Below, piece by piece: positions 52,738 through 62,452 of a stretch of 64,000 nt of DNA. The stretch is from Aeromonas molluscorum 848 (lineage in GTDB: Bacteria > Pseudomonadota > Gammaproteobacteria > Enterobacterales > Aeromonadaceae), in NCBI RefSeq assembly GCF_000388115.1, contig NZ_AQGQ01000003.1:1-64000 (forward strand). Reading direction: 5' to 3'. The notes beneath the pieces are model-generated. The model searched no databases and was not told where the DNA came from. It saw only the letters and a program-made list of their open reading frames with translations. The translations under genes and the position numbers were made by a program. The first letter of the stretch is position 1; each line of letters opens with the position of its first letter.

Positions 52738-53437
52738 CTTCGAGCCTCTGGCCGCCGGCCCCAATCAGAAACTGGCGGCGTATGGTGCCGTAATCATCCA
52801 GATCCAGCTCAACCGCCAGTCCCTCAGGCAGACGCGCCTCCTGGGTCCACTCCGACTTCCAGCCCCCCTCGCTGTAGAAAAAGAGGCGCAGTCCCGTCAC
52901 CCGGTCGAGCAGGGCCTGCACCCTGGGCTCGGTGCCTATCACGGGATCCGGATAGAGGTAGCTGAGTCGCTCCAACTGGTTATCCTTGAGCCGCCAGCCG
53001 ACTCGTTGCAGGCCAGATCGCGGCAAGATGCCATCCGGATTGAGCCAGCCGCCCCGAATGAAGGCCATGCCCCAGTCGTCACTCTGCTGGCCAAACTGGC
53101 TAGCCGCCAGCAGCACCCGGTTGTTTTCGCCCTGGATGCGACCGGTGCGCGGCACCATCTGGCTCACGTCCCGCTCCAGCAGATCGAAGGCCCGCTGCAA
53201 TTGGGCCAAGCGCACCTCTTTCTTCTTGGCCACCTCATCGCTGGTGAGCACCCCCTGCAACACCTGATAGGCGCCCAGACTCAGGCCTGCGAAGATGGCG
53301 ATCGCCACCAGCATCTCGAGCAAGGTGAAGCCCCCCTGCCACCCTCGCGACCTCTGCGGCGCTACTGGCATCCTCGAGGTGCCAGGCAAGGTAAGCCAGG
53401 GAGCGGCGCGGCCGGGGGAGCGGTTATCGGCTGACAT
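52721..53437 (-). CDS. gspJ: Type II secretion minor pseudopilin GspJ (ExeJ)
   Basis: A minor pseudopilin of up to 238 residues. The processing site is [18 protein letters not shown], with +5 Glu present. The ATG at 53437 overlaps the gspI end by 14 bp but gives a long 36-residue leader without a ribosome binding site. The in-frame ATG at 53371 would give a more usual leader of 14 residues. The start is therefore unresolved. The C-terminal domain is typical of GspJ. Confidence 0.92.
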   Translation of the reverse strand: MSADNRSPGRAAPWLTLPGTSRMPVAPQRSRGWQGGFTLLEMLVAIAIFAGLSLGAYQVLQGVLTSDEVAKKKEVRLAQLQRAFDLLERDVSQMVPRTGRIQGENNRVLLAASQFGQQSDDWGMAFIRGGWLNPDGILPRSGLQRVGWRLKDNQLERLSYLYPDPVIGTEPRVQALLDRVTGLRLFFYSEGGWKSEWTQEARLPEGLAVELDLDDYGTIRRQFLIGAGGQRLEDAPTQ

Positions 53438-53822
53438 AGGTTCGCATCATGGTCACGGGACTTTCGGATTTGGGGGCGGTGCGCACTTCCAGATCCAGTG
53501 CCTTGAAATTACTGTCGGCGGTGGCGACACCGTGATGACGCCAATACCAGCGCTGCCCCGCCATCTCCTCATCACCCTCGACCCAGCCTTCGCTCGGCCA
53601 GGTGCCCTCGAGTCGCTGCTGGACCAGCTGGTTCTGGGCAACCCAGGTCGCCAGGGTTTTCTGCTCCAGATAACTGAGCCCGGCAAGGTGCTCGCTAGCC
53701 GCCTTCATCACTGCCAGCCCGGCGATGGCAAAGACCACCAGGGCCACCATCACCTCGAGCAGCGTCATGCCCCTCGCCCGGCGAGGCCCACCATGGCGCA
53801 AAGCCACGCGCGGGGTCCTCAT
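53424..53822 (-). CDS. gspI: Type II secretion minor pseudopilin GspI (ExeI)
   Basis: A 132-residue minor pseudopilin. The prepilin peptidase site is [21 protein letters not shown], with methionine at +1 and Glu at +5. GspI is thought to nucleate the tip complex with GspJ and GspK. Its start overlaps gspH as ATGA. Confidence 0.94.
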   Translation of the reverse strand: MRTPRVALRHGGPRRARGMTLLEVMVALVVFAIAGLAVMKAASEHLAGLSYLEQKTLATWVAQNQLVQQRLEGTWPSEGWVEGDEEMAGQRWYWRHHGVATADSNFKALDLEVRTAPKSESPVTMMRTYVSR

Positions 53823-54364
53823 TGCTCCTCCTCGGGCCGATCGCTATCCAGGGTAAGGTTGCCAAACTCATCGGCCCACACCACACGGAAGTAACGCTCC
53901 TCATCGACCAGCTGACTGAAGGTCAGCACGAAGGGGGTCAACTCGTCACCGGGAAAGATAAACACCTGGGGGCTGGCCACCTTGTCCCCCTCCCCTCGCT
54001 CATCTTCATCCGGCTGCCAGGCCAACCCGCCCAGTTCGACGCCGAGCTGGATATCCTCAGGCAGTTGCACCGGCCCCAGCACCTTGTCATCACTCAAGGC
54101 CTTCCAGCTGCGATCTTTCCCTTGGCGCACCATGAATTGCCAGCCGTGATCGTCGAGCCGCAACCCCAGCAGGCGACCATCCATCACCGCCTGCTCCTGG
54201 GCCTGTTGTAATACGGCCATGAAGCGACGCGCCTGTTTGTCCAGCTCGCGATCCCCCTTGGCGCCCCCCATGCTGAGGGTGACGGCGGTGGCCACCAATC
54301 CCATCAACATGGCGACCAGCAGCACCTCCAACAGGGTGAAGCCTGCCTGACGACGAGCCCTCAT
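53819..54364 (-). CDS. gspH: Type II secretion minor pseudopilin GspH (ExeH)
   Basis: A 181-residue minor pseudopilin starting MRARRQAG/FTLLEVLLVAML, with a short leader and +5 Glu. It links the tip complex to the GspG shaft. The ATG at 54364 is preferred to an upstream GTG. A 142 bp gap separates it from gspG, the largest gap but one in the operon. Confidence 0.93.
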   Translation of the reverse strand: MRARRQAGFTLLEVLLVAMLMGLVATAVTLSMGGAKGDRELDKQARRFMAVLQQAQEQAVMDGRLLGLRLDDHGWQFMVRQGKDRSWKALSDDKVLGPVQLPEDIQLGVELGGLAWQPDEDERGEGDKVASPQVFIFPGDELTPFVLTFSQLVDEERYFRVVWADEFGNLTLDSDRPEEEQ

Positions 54365-54506
54365 TGAGCCCACCCTGTCAGGGGGACAACAATGGACAGC
54401 GGCCCCATCAGCGCTGGCAGCTGCTGCCAGATGAAAATGCAGGCATGGCGCCCCAAGAGGTGACTCATGGCTGTCGGTCGAGGCGAGAGACGCGGCGAGT
54501 CGGCAC

Positions 54507-54938
54507 TTACTGGAAGTCCTTCAGATTCCAGTTGCCGATGTCGTCGTCGGTACCCGCTTCGCCATCTTGCCCCATGGAGAAGACGTCGAGTTTGCCGAAT
54601 TGACCCGGGCTGAGCAGCTGATAAGGGTTGCTCCAGGGATCTTGTGGCAGGCGCTTGATATAGCCCCCATCCCGGTAGCTGCGCGGTTCCGGGGCCGAAG
54701 TCGGTTTGTTGACCAGGGCATCCAGCCCCTGCTCCGTGGTCGGGTAGCGATTGTTGTCCAGCTTGTACATGTCGAGGGCGTTTTCCAGCGCCACTATGTC
54801 GGAAACCGCCTTCTGCTGATCGGCTTTCTCCTTGTTCCCCATCAAGTTGGGCACCACCAGGCTGGCCAGTATCCCCAGGATGACGATGACCACCATGACT
54901 TCCAGCAGGGTGAAACCCGATTGACGACGCTTATCCAT
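54507..54938 (-). CDS. gspG: Type II secretion major pseudopilin GspG (ExeG)
   Basis: The main pseudopilus subunit, 143 residues. The leader MDKRRQSG is cut before FTLLEVMVVIVILGILASLVVPN. The calcium-binding C-terminal region is seen in PWSNPYQLLSPG and MGQDGEAGTDDDIGNW. It is the most abundant pilin, and the gaps on both sides may allow separate expression control. Confidence 0.96.
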   Translation of the reverse strand: MDKRRQSGFTLLEVMVVIVILGILASLVVPNLMGNKEKADQQKAVSDIVALENALDMYKLDNNRYPTTEQGLDALVNKPTSAPEPRSYRDGGYIKRLPQDPWSNPYQLLSPGQFGKLDVFSMGQDGEAGTDDDIGNWNLKDFQ

Positions 54939-55017
54939 GACTTACTCCCTCGATAAATAAGATGGCGGCTGCCATCAGAGATTGACCATAGTGAGACCCG
55001 GCAGACGGATCCCGTTG

Positions 55018-55110
55018 CATATTGACCATGTTGTTGAGCGCGAGTGAATGGGCTGCAGGAGTAGCCTGCTTATTCACATATTGACCATGTTGTTCAGTTC
55101 CAGGATCGGC
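55018..55110. repeat. Duplicated gspF 3' end in the gspF-gspG gap
   Basis: CATATTGACCATGTTGTT occurs at 55077-55094, where it encodes the gspF C-terminus NNMVNM, and again at 55018-55035, 59 bp away. A GGCTGCAGGA block is also shared just beyond each copy. The left copy is outside the gene and reads as a broken repeat of its last codons. Confidence 0.75.
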
Positions 55111-56294
55111 TGCAGGATCGACATCACGATAAAGAGCACCACCCCTGCCATGGAGACCACCAGCATGGGTTCGAACACGCCAAGCGCAATGTTGACCTGA
55201 CTTTCGAACTCCCTGTCCTGGTTGTCTGCCGCCCGCTCCAGCATGCTGTCGAGCTCGCCACTCTGCTCGCCAGAAGCGATCATGTGCAACATCATGGGCG
55301 GAAATATCTTGGTTTCATTCAATGATTTGCGAAGACTGGTTCCCTCACGTACCCGCTCGGTGGCCTCAAGGATACGGGCCCGGGCGAAGTCGTTGGAGAG
55401 CACCTCACCGGAGATTTTCATCCCCTCTATCAACGGCACGGCACTGGCATTCAAGATGCTCAGGGTGCGGGCGAAACGGGCGGTGTTGAGCCCCCGGCTC
55501 ACCCGGCCAATCACCGGCAGGCGCAGCAGGATGCCGTGCCAATGGCGGCGGCGCAGCTCATTACCAAGCCACCAACGCCAGACGAAACCGCCCAGGAAGA
55601 TCAGCAGCAGGAACCAGAGGCCGTAATTCTGCATCAGTTCGCTGGTGCCGATCAGGAAGCGAGTGGTGGCCGGCAACTGCTGCCCCATATGCTCAAACTG
55701 GGCAACCACCTTGGGCACCACGGCGGTCAGCAAGATGGAGATGACCCCCACGGCGACAAGGGTCAGCACCATGGGGTAGATCATCGCCTGCATCAGCTTG
55801 GTGCGCATATGCTGACGCTGCTCGGTGTAATCGGCAAGCCGGTTGAGTACCTTTTCCAGATGACCCGACTTCTCCCCTGCCGCCACCATGGAGCGAAACA
55901 GTTTATCGAACACGTGGGGAAAAGCGCCCAGGGAATCGGCCAGGCTGTAGCCCTCCACCACCCGGCCACGCACAGTGGCTACCAGGCTGCTGAGGTGAGC
56001 CTTTTCACACTGCTGGGAGACAGCCCGCAGCGCCTCCTCTATGGTGAGCCCGGCCCCCACGAGCGTGGCAAGCTGGCGGGTGATCAGTGCCAGTTCGGCG
56101 GTGCTGGCGCCACGGCGAAACAGTCGGAAACGACCCGCCTCACGCTTGGCCTTCTCCGTGGTTTCGCTCACCTCCAGCGGAGTCAGCCCCTGCTCACGCA
56201 GTTGCTGGCGCACCTGGCGCGCCGAATCTCCCTCGGTCACCCCCTGCTTCTGGCGTCCCTTGTCATCAAGGGCCTTATATTCGAATGCAGCCAC
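55074..56294 (-). CDS. gspF: Type II secretion inner-membrane platform protein GspF (ExeF)
   Basis: A 406-residue polytopic protein at the centre of the platform. Two homologous cytoplasmic domains are visible (LALITRQLATLVGAGLTIEEAL and ARFARTLSILNASAVPLIEGM) with three transmembrane helices (about residues 170-190, 220-240 and 375-395). It follows gspE by 9 bp. The last 6-14 codons are repeated in the downstream gap. Confidence 0.95.
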   Translation of the reverse strand: MAAFEYKALDDKGRQKQGVTEGDSARQVRQQLREQGLTPLEVSETTEKAKREAGRFRLFRRGASTAELALITRQLATLVGAGLTIEEALRAVSQQCEKAHLSSLVATVRGRVVEGYSLADSLGAFPHVFDKLFRSMVAAGEKSGHLEKVLNRLADYTEQRQHMRTKLMQAMIYPMVLTLVAVGVISILLTAVVPKVVAQFEHMGQQLPATTRFLIGTSELMQNYGLWFLLLIFLGGFVWRWWLGNELRRRHWHGILLRLPVIGRVSRGLNTARFARTLSILNASAVPLIEGMKISGEVLSNDFARARILEATERVREGTSLRKSLNETKIFPPMMLHMIASGEQSGELDSMLERAADNQDREFESQVNIALGVFEPMLVVSMAGVVLFIVMSILQPILELNNMVNM

Positions 56295-56303
56295 GTCCTA
56301 TCC

Positions 56304-57812
56304 TCAATCTTCCCGAGTCACACGCAGCACTTCTTCCAGGCTGGTCTGCCCCTGGAGCACCTTGTCGATGCCGTCGCGGCGAATGCTGGGGGTATGGGGG
56401 CGGATCAGCCGCTCGATGGCGAGTTCACCACTGGCACCATGGACCGCCTCGCGTACCGGTTCATCGACCACCACCAGTTCGTGGATGCCGGTCCGGCCAC
56501 GATAGCCGGTATGGTTGCACTGTTCGCACCCCACCGGATGCCAGATCTGGCTGGCCTTGTCCAACCCCTCGACGCGCATCAATGCCAGCTCTTGTTCCGT
56601 GACCGGACGCGCCTCCTTGCAGTCGGGGCAAAGGGTGCGTACCAATCGTTGCGCCAGCACCGCCAGCAGGGACGAGGAGAGCAGGAAGGGTTCTATGCCC
56701 ATGTCCCGCATCCGGGTGATGGCACCGATGGCCGTGTTGGTGTGCAGGGTCGACATCACCAGGTGACCGGTGAGGGATGCCTGCACGGCTATCTGGGCTG
56801 TCTCCAGATCCCGGATCTCCCCCACCATGACCACGTCAGGATCCTGCCGCAAGATGGCCCGCAAGCCACGGGCGAAGGTCATGTCGACCTTGGCATTGAC
56901 CTGGGTCTGGCCCACCCCCTCCAGGTCATACTCGATGGGATCCTCCACCGTGAGGATGTTGCGATCCCGCGAGTTGATCTCCGACAGCGCCGCATAGAGG
57001 GTGGTGGACTTGCCCGAACCGGTCGGCCCCGTCACCAGGATGATGCCGTGGGGTTTGCGGATGAGTTCGCTGATGATGTTGCGATTGGCGAGGGTCATGC
57101 CGAGCTGCTTGAGCTCGAGCCGGATATTGTTCTTGTCGAGCAGACGCAATACCACCCGTTCACCGTAGCTGGACGGCATGGTCGAGACCCGCACGTCCAC
57201 CGCCCGGCCACCGATGCGCAGTGAGATGCGGCCATCCTGAGGCAGTCGCTTCTCGGCGATGTCCATGCGCGACATCACCTTGATGCGCGACACCAGCAAG
57301 GAGGCGAGCTTGCGATGGGGGCGCAGGATCTCCCGCAATACCCCATCGATGCGAAAACGGATCACCAGCACCCGCTCGAAGGTCTCGATATGGATGTCGG
57401 ACGCTTCCTCTTTTATCGCCTCGCTCAACATGGCATTGATGAGACGGATGATGGGCGCGTCATCATCGGCGTCGAGCAAGTCCTCGCTCTGGGGCAGCTC
57501 TTCGGCCAGGGCGAAGAAGTCCATTTCGTTGCCCAGATCCTCCATCAGCTGACGCGCCTCGGAAGAGTCGCGCTGGTAGTGGGCCATCAACAGCTGCTCG
57601 AACGCCTCACCCTCTATCTGATCGACGGCGAAGGCGGCACCCGCCACCCGCTGCACCTCGAGCAAAGTCTGGGAAGTGACCCCGGGTCGGCAGATCAGCA
57701 CGGGCGATCCAGCCTGCTCGGTCAGGATCACCCCGAAGTTGCGGGCAAAGGCGAATGGCAGCTCGGGCAGTGATGCCGACAATTCGCAGCCATCAAGCTG
57801 GTAGGCCGCCAT
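56304..57812 (-). CDS. gspE: Type II secretion ATPase GspE (ExeE)
   Basis: The cytoplasmic ATPase that drives pseudopilus assembly; 502 residues. Walker A is GPTGSGKST (262-270); the Asp box is in [14 protein letters not shown], Walker B in [16 protein letters not shown], and the His box in [12 protein letters not shown] tetracysteine zinc motif (CPDC near residue 396 and CEQC near residue 429) is present. The N-terminal domain binds GspL. Its stop overlaps the upstream gspD by one base. Confidence 0.96.
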   Translation of the reverse strand: MAAYQLDGCELSASLPELPFAFARNFGVILTEQAGSPVLICRPGVTSQTLLEVQRVAGAAFAVDQIEGEAFEQLLMAHYQRDSSEARQLMEDLGNEMDFFALAEELPQSEDLLDADDDAPIIRLINAMLSEAIKEEASDIHIETFERVLVIRFRIDGVLREILRPHRKLASLLVSRIKVMSRMDIAEKRLPQDGRISLRIGGRAVDVRVSTMPSSYGERVVLRLLDKNNIRLELKQLGMTLANRNIISELIRKPHGIILVTGPTGSGKSTTLYAALSEINSRDRNILTVEDPIEYDLEGVGQTQVNAKVDMTFARGLRAILRQDPDVVMVGEIRDLETAQIAVQASLTGHLVMSTLHTNTAIGAITRMRDMGIEPFLLSSSLLAVLAQRLVRTLCPDCKEARPVTEQELALMRVEGLDKASQIWHPVGCEQCNHTGYRGRTGIHELVVVDEPVREAVHGASGELAIERLIRPHTPSIRRDGIDKVLQGQTSLEEVLRVTRED

Positions 57813-59845
57813 CAGGGCTTGCTCTGCACGAAGGGTTGCACGCTCGCCGCCGTGGCCTGCTGCCGGCTCTTCATGGACTGGATCTGTCTTTGGACCTCGG
57901 GGGAGACCATGATGTCCTGACCATATTCGGGCAATACCTGACGAGGTGGCGAAGTGAGGTAGCCCTCTTGCGCCGCGCGATCCAGCTGTTCGGCCCTGAA
58001 CAGGGTGTATTTGCTGCTGGAGATGCCGGAGTACACGTTGGCATCACGCAATATGGTCGGCCGGATGAAGATCATCAGGTTGCGTTTGGCCGTGGTATTG
58101 GAGGTGGAGCGGAACAGATAGCCCAGTATGGGGATGTCCCCGAGCAGCGGCACCTTGGAGACCTGCTCCTTGGTCTGCTCATCCATCAAACCACCCAGCA
58201 CTACGGTTTCGCCACTCTTGACCAGCACGGCGTTCTTGACGGTACGGGTGTCGAAGGTCGGGCCCAGATCTGCCGTACCTGCGGCCTGAGCCTGGGCAAC
58301 GCTCGACACCTCCTGCTCTATGTTGAGCAGCACAGAGTCCCCTTCGTTGATCTGGGGGGTGACCACCAACTTGGTGCCCACCGTCTTGCGCTCTATGGTG
58401 TTGAAGATGTTGTCTCCCGAGGTCGAACTCTGGGAGCCGGTCTGCACCGGCACCTCCTGACCCACGTTGAACGACGCCTCCTTGTTGTCCATGGTGACGA
58501 TGCTCGGGGTCGAGAGTATGTCGTTCTTGGTATTGGTGGAGAGCGCCGTCATCAACATGGCCCAGTCCCCTTTGTAGAAACCGGCGGCCATGCCGCTAAA
58601 GCTGCCCAGCAGGTTTTCCAACCCGTCCGTGTTGCCATTGTCCTGGTAATCTTTGCCCGCGATGATGGCAGGTCCGATCGGCAAGCCAGTATTGGTAAAC
58701 TGAGTGCCGCCGCCATTGGCATTGCCCCACTGTACCCCGAGATTGAGGCCATCGCCGTCCTGGATCTCGACGATGATGGCTTCCACCAGCACCTGGGCGC
58801 GGCGGATGTCGAGTTTGGCGATCACCTGCTCCAGCTCGGCCATGACGTCCGGCTGGGCGGTGATCACCAGGGCATTGGTTGTCTCATCCGCCGAGATAGC
58901 AAGCTGACCACCACCTATGCTGGTACCCGCCGCACCACCCGCGGTACTGCCTTTCTTGTCGGATTCGATACTGGAACTGACCCCCTTGAGCACGTCCACC
59001 AGATCCTTGGCCTTGCCATATTTCAGGTAGAAGACCCGGGTATTGCCCTGGCTCTGCAGATCCCGATCGAGCTGATGCACCATCTGGATGACGCGGGCCC
59101 GCGCCTTGGGCTCACCACTCACCACCACAGAGTTGGTGCGCTCGTCCGCCACCACCTTGGGAGTAAGCTGATAGCCCGCATTGCCCCCCTGAGCTGCACC
59201 GTCTTTGTTGAGGTTGCTCACCAGGCGCACCATCTCGCCAGCCGAGGCGTATTTCAGCTTGATGATATCCACATCCTGATCGCCAGCCTTGTCGACCCGG
59301 CGCACTACCTCGACCAGACGATTGACCACGGCGGCACGGCCGGTGATCAGCAGCACGTTGGAAGGTTCGTAATGGACCACGTTGCCACCGCCAGCGTTGT
59401 CGTTGAGCTGACGCAGCAAGGGGGCCAGCTCGCGCACCGAGACGTTGCGAACCGGCACAACCCGGGTAACCATTTCGTCACCGACGCCGGGGTTGCTGTC
59501 GTCCACCACGGGAATGGCCGAGGTCTTGGCATCCTTGGCCCGAACCACCTTGAGCACCCCATTGCTCATGGGCACCACGGCGAAGCCGTACACGTCCAGC
59601 ACACTCAGGAAGAATTGGTAGTATTGATCCTCGTTGAGCAGATCGTAGCTGCGCACATTGATCTTGCCGCGCACAGATGGCTCTATGATGATGGTTTTAT
59701 TGAGATTTTTACCAACCGTGTTGATGAACTCTTCGATCTCGGCATTCTTGAAGCTAGCCGAATACTCGGTCGCCCAGACGGACCCCGTCATCAGCAAGGC
59801 CGCCGCTACAGAAGCCAGGCGCCAGCCTTTCCCTTTATTTATCAT
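57812..59845 (-). CDS. gspD: Type II secretion outer-membrane secretin GspD (ExeD)
   Basis: The outer-membrane channel protein, 677 residues. A signal peptide (cleaved near VWA, residue 25) is followed by N0-N3 domains ([19 protein letters not shown]; then three KH-like repeats ending near residue 350) and the secretin beta-domain ([40 protein letters not shown]). The S-domain at the C-terminus is where a pilotin would bind in other systems, but none is coded here. It follows gspC by 21 bp. Confidence 0.96.
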   Translation of the reverse strand: MINKGKGWRLASVAAALLMTGSVWATEYSASFKNAEIEEFINTVGKNLNKTIIIEPSVRGKINVRSYDLLNEDQYYQFFLSVLDVYGFAVVPMSNGVLKVVRAKDAKTSAIPVVDDSNPGVGDEMVTRVVPVRNVSVRELAPLLRQLNDNAGGGNVVHYEPSNVLLITGRAAVVNRLVEVVRRVDKAGDQDVDIIKLKYASAGEMVRLVSNLNKDGAAQGGNAGYQLTPKVVADERTNSVVVSGEPKARARVIQMVHQLDRDLQSQGNTRVFYLKYGKAKDLVDVLKGVSSSIESDKKGSTAGGAAGTSIGGGQLAISADETTNALVITAQPDVMAELEQVIAKLDIRRAQVLVEAIIVEIQDGDGLNLGVQWGNANGGGTQFTNTGLPIGPAIIAGKDYQDNGNTDGLENLLGSFSGMAAGFYKGDWAMLMTALSTNTKNDILSTPSIVTMDNKEASFNVGQEVPVQTGSQSSTSGDNIFNTIERKTVGTKLVVTPQINEGDSVLLNIEQEVSSVAQAQAAGTADLGPTFDTRTVKNAVLVKSGETVVLGGLMDEQTKEQVSKVPLLGDIPILGYLFRSTSNTTAKRNLMIFIRPTILRDANVYSGISSSKYTLFRAEQLDRAAQEGYLTSPPRQVLPEYGQDIMVSPEVQRQIQSMKSRQQATAASVQPFVQSKP

Positions 59846-59866
59846 TCTTGGTGCTACTCCAATTCA

Positions 59867-60733
59867 TTATTCTGACAAGCCGACATAGACGTCATACAGC
59901 TGTCCTTGCCGTTCGACTGTCACTGTCATTTCGGTGGCGCTCGCCACCTGCTGCATCGCCTGCATCGCCTGGGCATTGTCACGCAGGTCGAGCCCATTGA
60001 TGCTGACGGCCAGGTCATTGGCGACCAGACCGAGTTGATTAAAGAGTTCAGGATCCCGCCCGGGATTGAGACGATAGCCCGCCATGCGGCCATCGACCCG
60101 GACCGGGGAGATATTGAGGTAATCCGTGAGTTTGCCCGGGTTGCTCATCAGCTCGCCGCGCACCTCACCCAGCTTGTCGGTGGCGTTGCCATTGGCTGGC
60201 AGCGGTTTGCCGTACTCTTCACCATCGAGCATCAGGGTCTCATCACGACCGTTGCGTTCAATGATGACGCGATCGGCAAAAATCTGTCGCAGCCGGGCCT
60301 GGGTACCGTCTATGTAGTCCCCTATGCCGTAGGAGTTCTGGGTACCGTTGTGGGCTATGATGGCGATGGATTTGGCGGCATTGGTGCTGGCCAGCAGGCC
60401 ATTGAGCTGAGCATTCAACTGGGTCTTGGGAGCATCTGCCGCCACCTGGGTCTGGGCCTGGATTTGTTCGGCGCGGCCAAACAGACCCAGTCGAGTGAGG
60501 GGCACCAGGTCTGTCCCCTGACTCACCGTCTCTGCCGCTCCAGTGCTGGGCTGCCAGGTTGCCTGCGGCTCCGGACTCGCCAAAGCGAGCAGTCGCCAGG
60601 TCAAACCGGCGCACTGATGAGCCAGCAGCAGCAAGAGTCCCCAGAATAACCAATGGCTAAGACGGGCAAGGGGCAGCCGCTTGCTCTGGGCAAGCAAGGC
60701 AGACAGCAAGTCATCCTTGAACGGTAGCGTCAT
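59867..60733 (-). CDS. gspC: Type II secretion protein GspC (ExeC)
   Basis: A 288-residue inner-membrane protein linking the platform to the secretin. One transmembrane helix at about residues 30-50, an HR domain (VPLTRLGLFGRAEQ near residue 95; SIAIIAHNGTQNSYGIGDYI near residue 142) and a C-terminal PDZ-like domain (LFNQLGLVANDLAVSINGLDL near residue 230) are present. The ATG at 60733 is used; the upstream frame would begin with TTG. It is the first gene of gspCDEFGHIJKLMN, with a non-coding upstream region of 186 bp. Confidence 0.94.
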   Translation of the reverse strand: MTLPFKDDLLSALLAQSKRLPLARLSHWLFWGLLLLLAHQCAGLTWRLLALASPEPQATWQPSTGAAETVSQGTDLVPLTRLGLFGRAEQIQAQTQVAADAPKTQLNAQLNGLLASTNAAKSIAIIAHNGTQNSYGIGDYIDGTQARLRQIFADRVIIERNGRDETLMLDGEEYGKPLPANGNATDKLGEVRGELMSNPGKLTDYLNISPVRVDGRMAGYRLNPGRDPELFNQLGLVANDLAVSINGLDLRDNAQAMQAMQQVASATEMTVTVERQGQLYDVYVGLSE

Positions 60734-60919
60734 GTTTCTCAAAATAATTTTCTATCCAAATCGGTCAGTCATTGTGTACGGCAATGCCGCCGGAGACAAC
60801 TGACCTAAAGGGCAATATGGCTAAAAATGCTCGTGCCATCACTCCAATGCAGGCCAGATTCAACCCTGGGGCCCGGCTCTGGTATAATCGGTCACCATGT
60901 CACATCGTCGGAATACGTC
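60734..60919. promoter_or_regulatory. Divergent region between gspC and hslR
   Basis: 186 bp without a gene. The left part is AT-rich (AAAATAATTTTC near 60740) and should hold the gspC promoter; TATAAT at 60893-60898 fits a -10 for hslR but lies close to its ATG. No operator could be assigned. Confidence 0.4.
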
Positions 60920-61318
60920 ATGAGCAAAGCCGTTTCGCCCGAATCCTCCCTGCGTCTGGATAAATGGCTATGGGCCGCCCGCTTCTACAAGAGCCGCAGT
61001 CTGGCACGGGAGCAGATCGAAGGGGGCAAGGTGCACTATAACGGCCAGCGCAGCAAACCTGGCAAGGCGGTCGAGCTCGGCGCCCTGGTCCGCTTCTGGC
61101 AGGGTCAGGACGAGCGGGAAGTGCGGGTACTCACCCTGAGCGAACAGCGCAAATCGGCCCCCCTGGCCCAGCTGATGTATGAAGAGACGGCCGAGAGCCT
61201 CAAACGTCGGGCAGAAAATGCCGAGGCTCGCCGCTTCAACAGCCAGTTTGCCCCCAGCCCCGAGCGCCGTCCCGACAAGCAGGAGCGGCGCCAGCTGATC
61301 CGGGTAAAGCAATACTGA
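60920..61318 (+). CDS. hslR: Ribosome-associated heat-shock protein Hsp15 (HslR)
   Basis: A 132-residue S4-domain protein that binds stalled 50S subunits carrying a nascent chain. SLRLDKWLWAARFYKSRSLAREQIEGGKVHYNGQR is the S4 RNA-binding core, with a basic helical tail (RPDKQERRQLIRVKQY). It starts at 60920, matching E. coli length. It is followed by hslO after 102 bp, as in E. coli. Confidence 0.95.
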   Translation: MSKAVSPESSLRLDKWLWAARFYKSRSLAREQIEGGKVHYNGQRSKPGKAVELGALVRFWQGQDEREVRVLTLSEQRKSAPLAQLMYEETAESLKRRAENAEARRFNSQFAPSPERRPDKQERRQLIRVKQY

Positions 61319-61420
61319 CCTGAGTCCATGACCCCTGTATGACGACGTGCACACCAGAAAGTTCACACTCGGCCCAATATGCCGGGTGTCCACGCCATTA
61401 CCACCCCGAAGGAAGATGAG

Positions 61421-62305
61421 ATGAGTCACCAAGATCTGCTGTATCGCTATCTGTTTGAAGAGTACGAAGTGCGGGGTGAGCTGGTCCAGCTGGATAGCAC
61501 CTATCGCCACGTGATCGAGGCGCAGAGCTATCCAGTTCAGGTACAACAGCTGCTAGGCGAACTGCTGGTCGCCACCAGCCTGCTCACTGCCACCCTCAAG
61601 TTTGAAGGCTCCATCACAGTGCAGTTGCAGGGTGATGGTCCGGTACGTCTGGCCGTCATCAATGGCGATAACAACCAGCAGCTGCGCGGTGTCGCCCGCC
61701 ACGAAGGCGAGTTGCCCGGCGATGGCAAGCTGCAGAGCCTGATAGGCAATGGCCAGCTGGTCATCACCATCACCCCTGAGCAGGGGGAACGCTATCAAGG
61801 CATCGTTGCCCTGGAGGCCGATACCCTGGCTGGCTGCCTGGAGCAGTATTTCGCCCAGTCCGAACAGCTCGCGACCAAACTCTGGATCCGCACCGGGCAC
61901 CATGAAGGTGAGCCCCGCGCCGCGGGCATACTGCTGCAGGAACTGCCATCCCAGAGTGAGGATCACAGCATCGACTTCGACCATCTGACTCAGCTCACCA
62001 GCACCATCAAGGATGAAGAGTTGTTTGGCCTCGAAGCGGAAGAGATCCTCTACCGCCTCTATCACCAGGACAAGGTGCGAGTGTTCGATCCCCAGGCCGT
62101 CGCCTTCCGCTGCACCTGCTCACGGGAGCGCTGCGAGGGTGCCCTGTTGCAGGTAGAGAAAGCCGAAGTACTGGAGATGCTGCAGGAGCAGGGCAAGATT
62201 GAGATGCACTGTGACTATTGCGGTGCCCACTATCCCTTTGATGCGATCGATGTCGAAACCCTGTTCAGTGGGGCTCCCGGTAATGATGCAAACCAGTTAC
62301 ACTAA
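61421..62305 (+). CDS. hslO: Redox-regulated chaperone Hsp33 (HslO)
   Basis: A 294-residue holdase chaperone switched on by disulfide formation. The zinc/redox cysteines are C231, C233, C264 and C267 (CxC-x30-CxxC), all present. The N-terminal domain contains [18 protein letters not shown] near residue 46. The ATG at 61421 follows AAGGAAGATGAG. A hairpin with a T run follows the gene. Confidence 0.96.
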   Translation: MSHQDLLYRYLFEEYEVRGELVQLDSTYRHVIEAQSYPVQVQQLLGELLVATSLLTATLKFEGSITVQLQGDGPVRLAVINGDNNQQLRGVARHEGELPGDGKLQSLIGNGQLVITITPEQGERYQGIVALEADTLAGCLEQYFAQSEQLATKLWIRTGHHEGEPRAAGILLQELPSQSEDHSIDFDHLTQLTSTIKDEELFGLEAEEILYRLYHQDKVRVFDPQAVAFRCTCSRERCEGALLQVEKAEVLEMLQEQGKIEMHCDYCGAHYPFDAIDVETLFSGAPGNDANQLH

Positions 62306-62308
62306 ATA

Positions 62309-62332
62309 GAGGCGGGGAAACCCGCCTTTAAC
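62309..62332 (+). terminator. Terminator downstream of hslO
   Basis: GGCGGG and CCCGCC form a 6-bp stem with a GAAA tetraloop, followed by TTTAAC, four bases after the hslO stop. Confidence 0.8.
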
Positions 62333-62452
62333 TTAAATAACAAAAAATACCCTACTTTATAAAGTTTGATGAAGGTCGCTAAATTCTACTACCTAAGTGG
62401 TAGAGTTGATGCCAGATAGAACCCTACACACCTCTGAACCCAGGAGAATACA
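62333..62452 (+). promoter_or_regulatory. pckA upstream region
   Basis: 120 bp, AT-rich in the left half (AAAAAATACCCTACTTTATAAAG). A short inverted repeat CTACC-TAAGT-GGTAG (62389-62403) lies about 50 bp upstream of the ATG and could be an operator or a leader stem. Nothing firmer can be said. Confidence 0.4.

Noticed and set aside
57755-59875. 706-codon open frame on the plus strand opposite gspD
   Set aside because: It mirrors gspD codons in a high-GC gene, is rich in His, Gly and Leu without domain features, and lacks a ribosome binding site. gspD on the other strand is clearly real.
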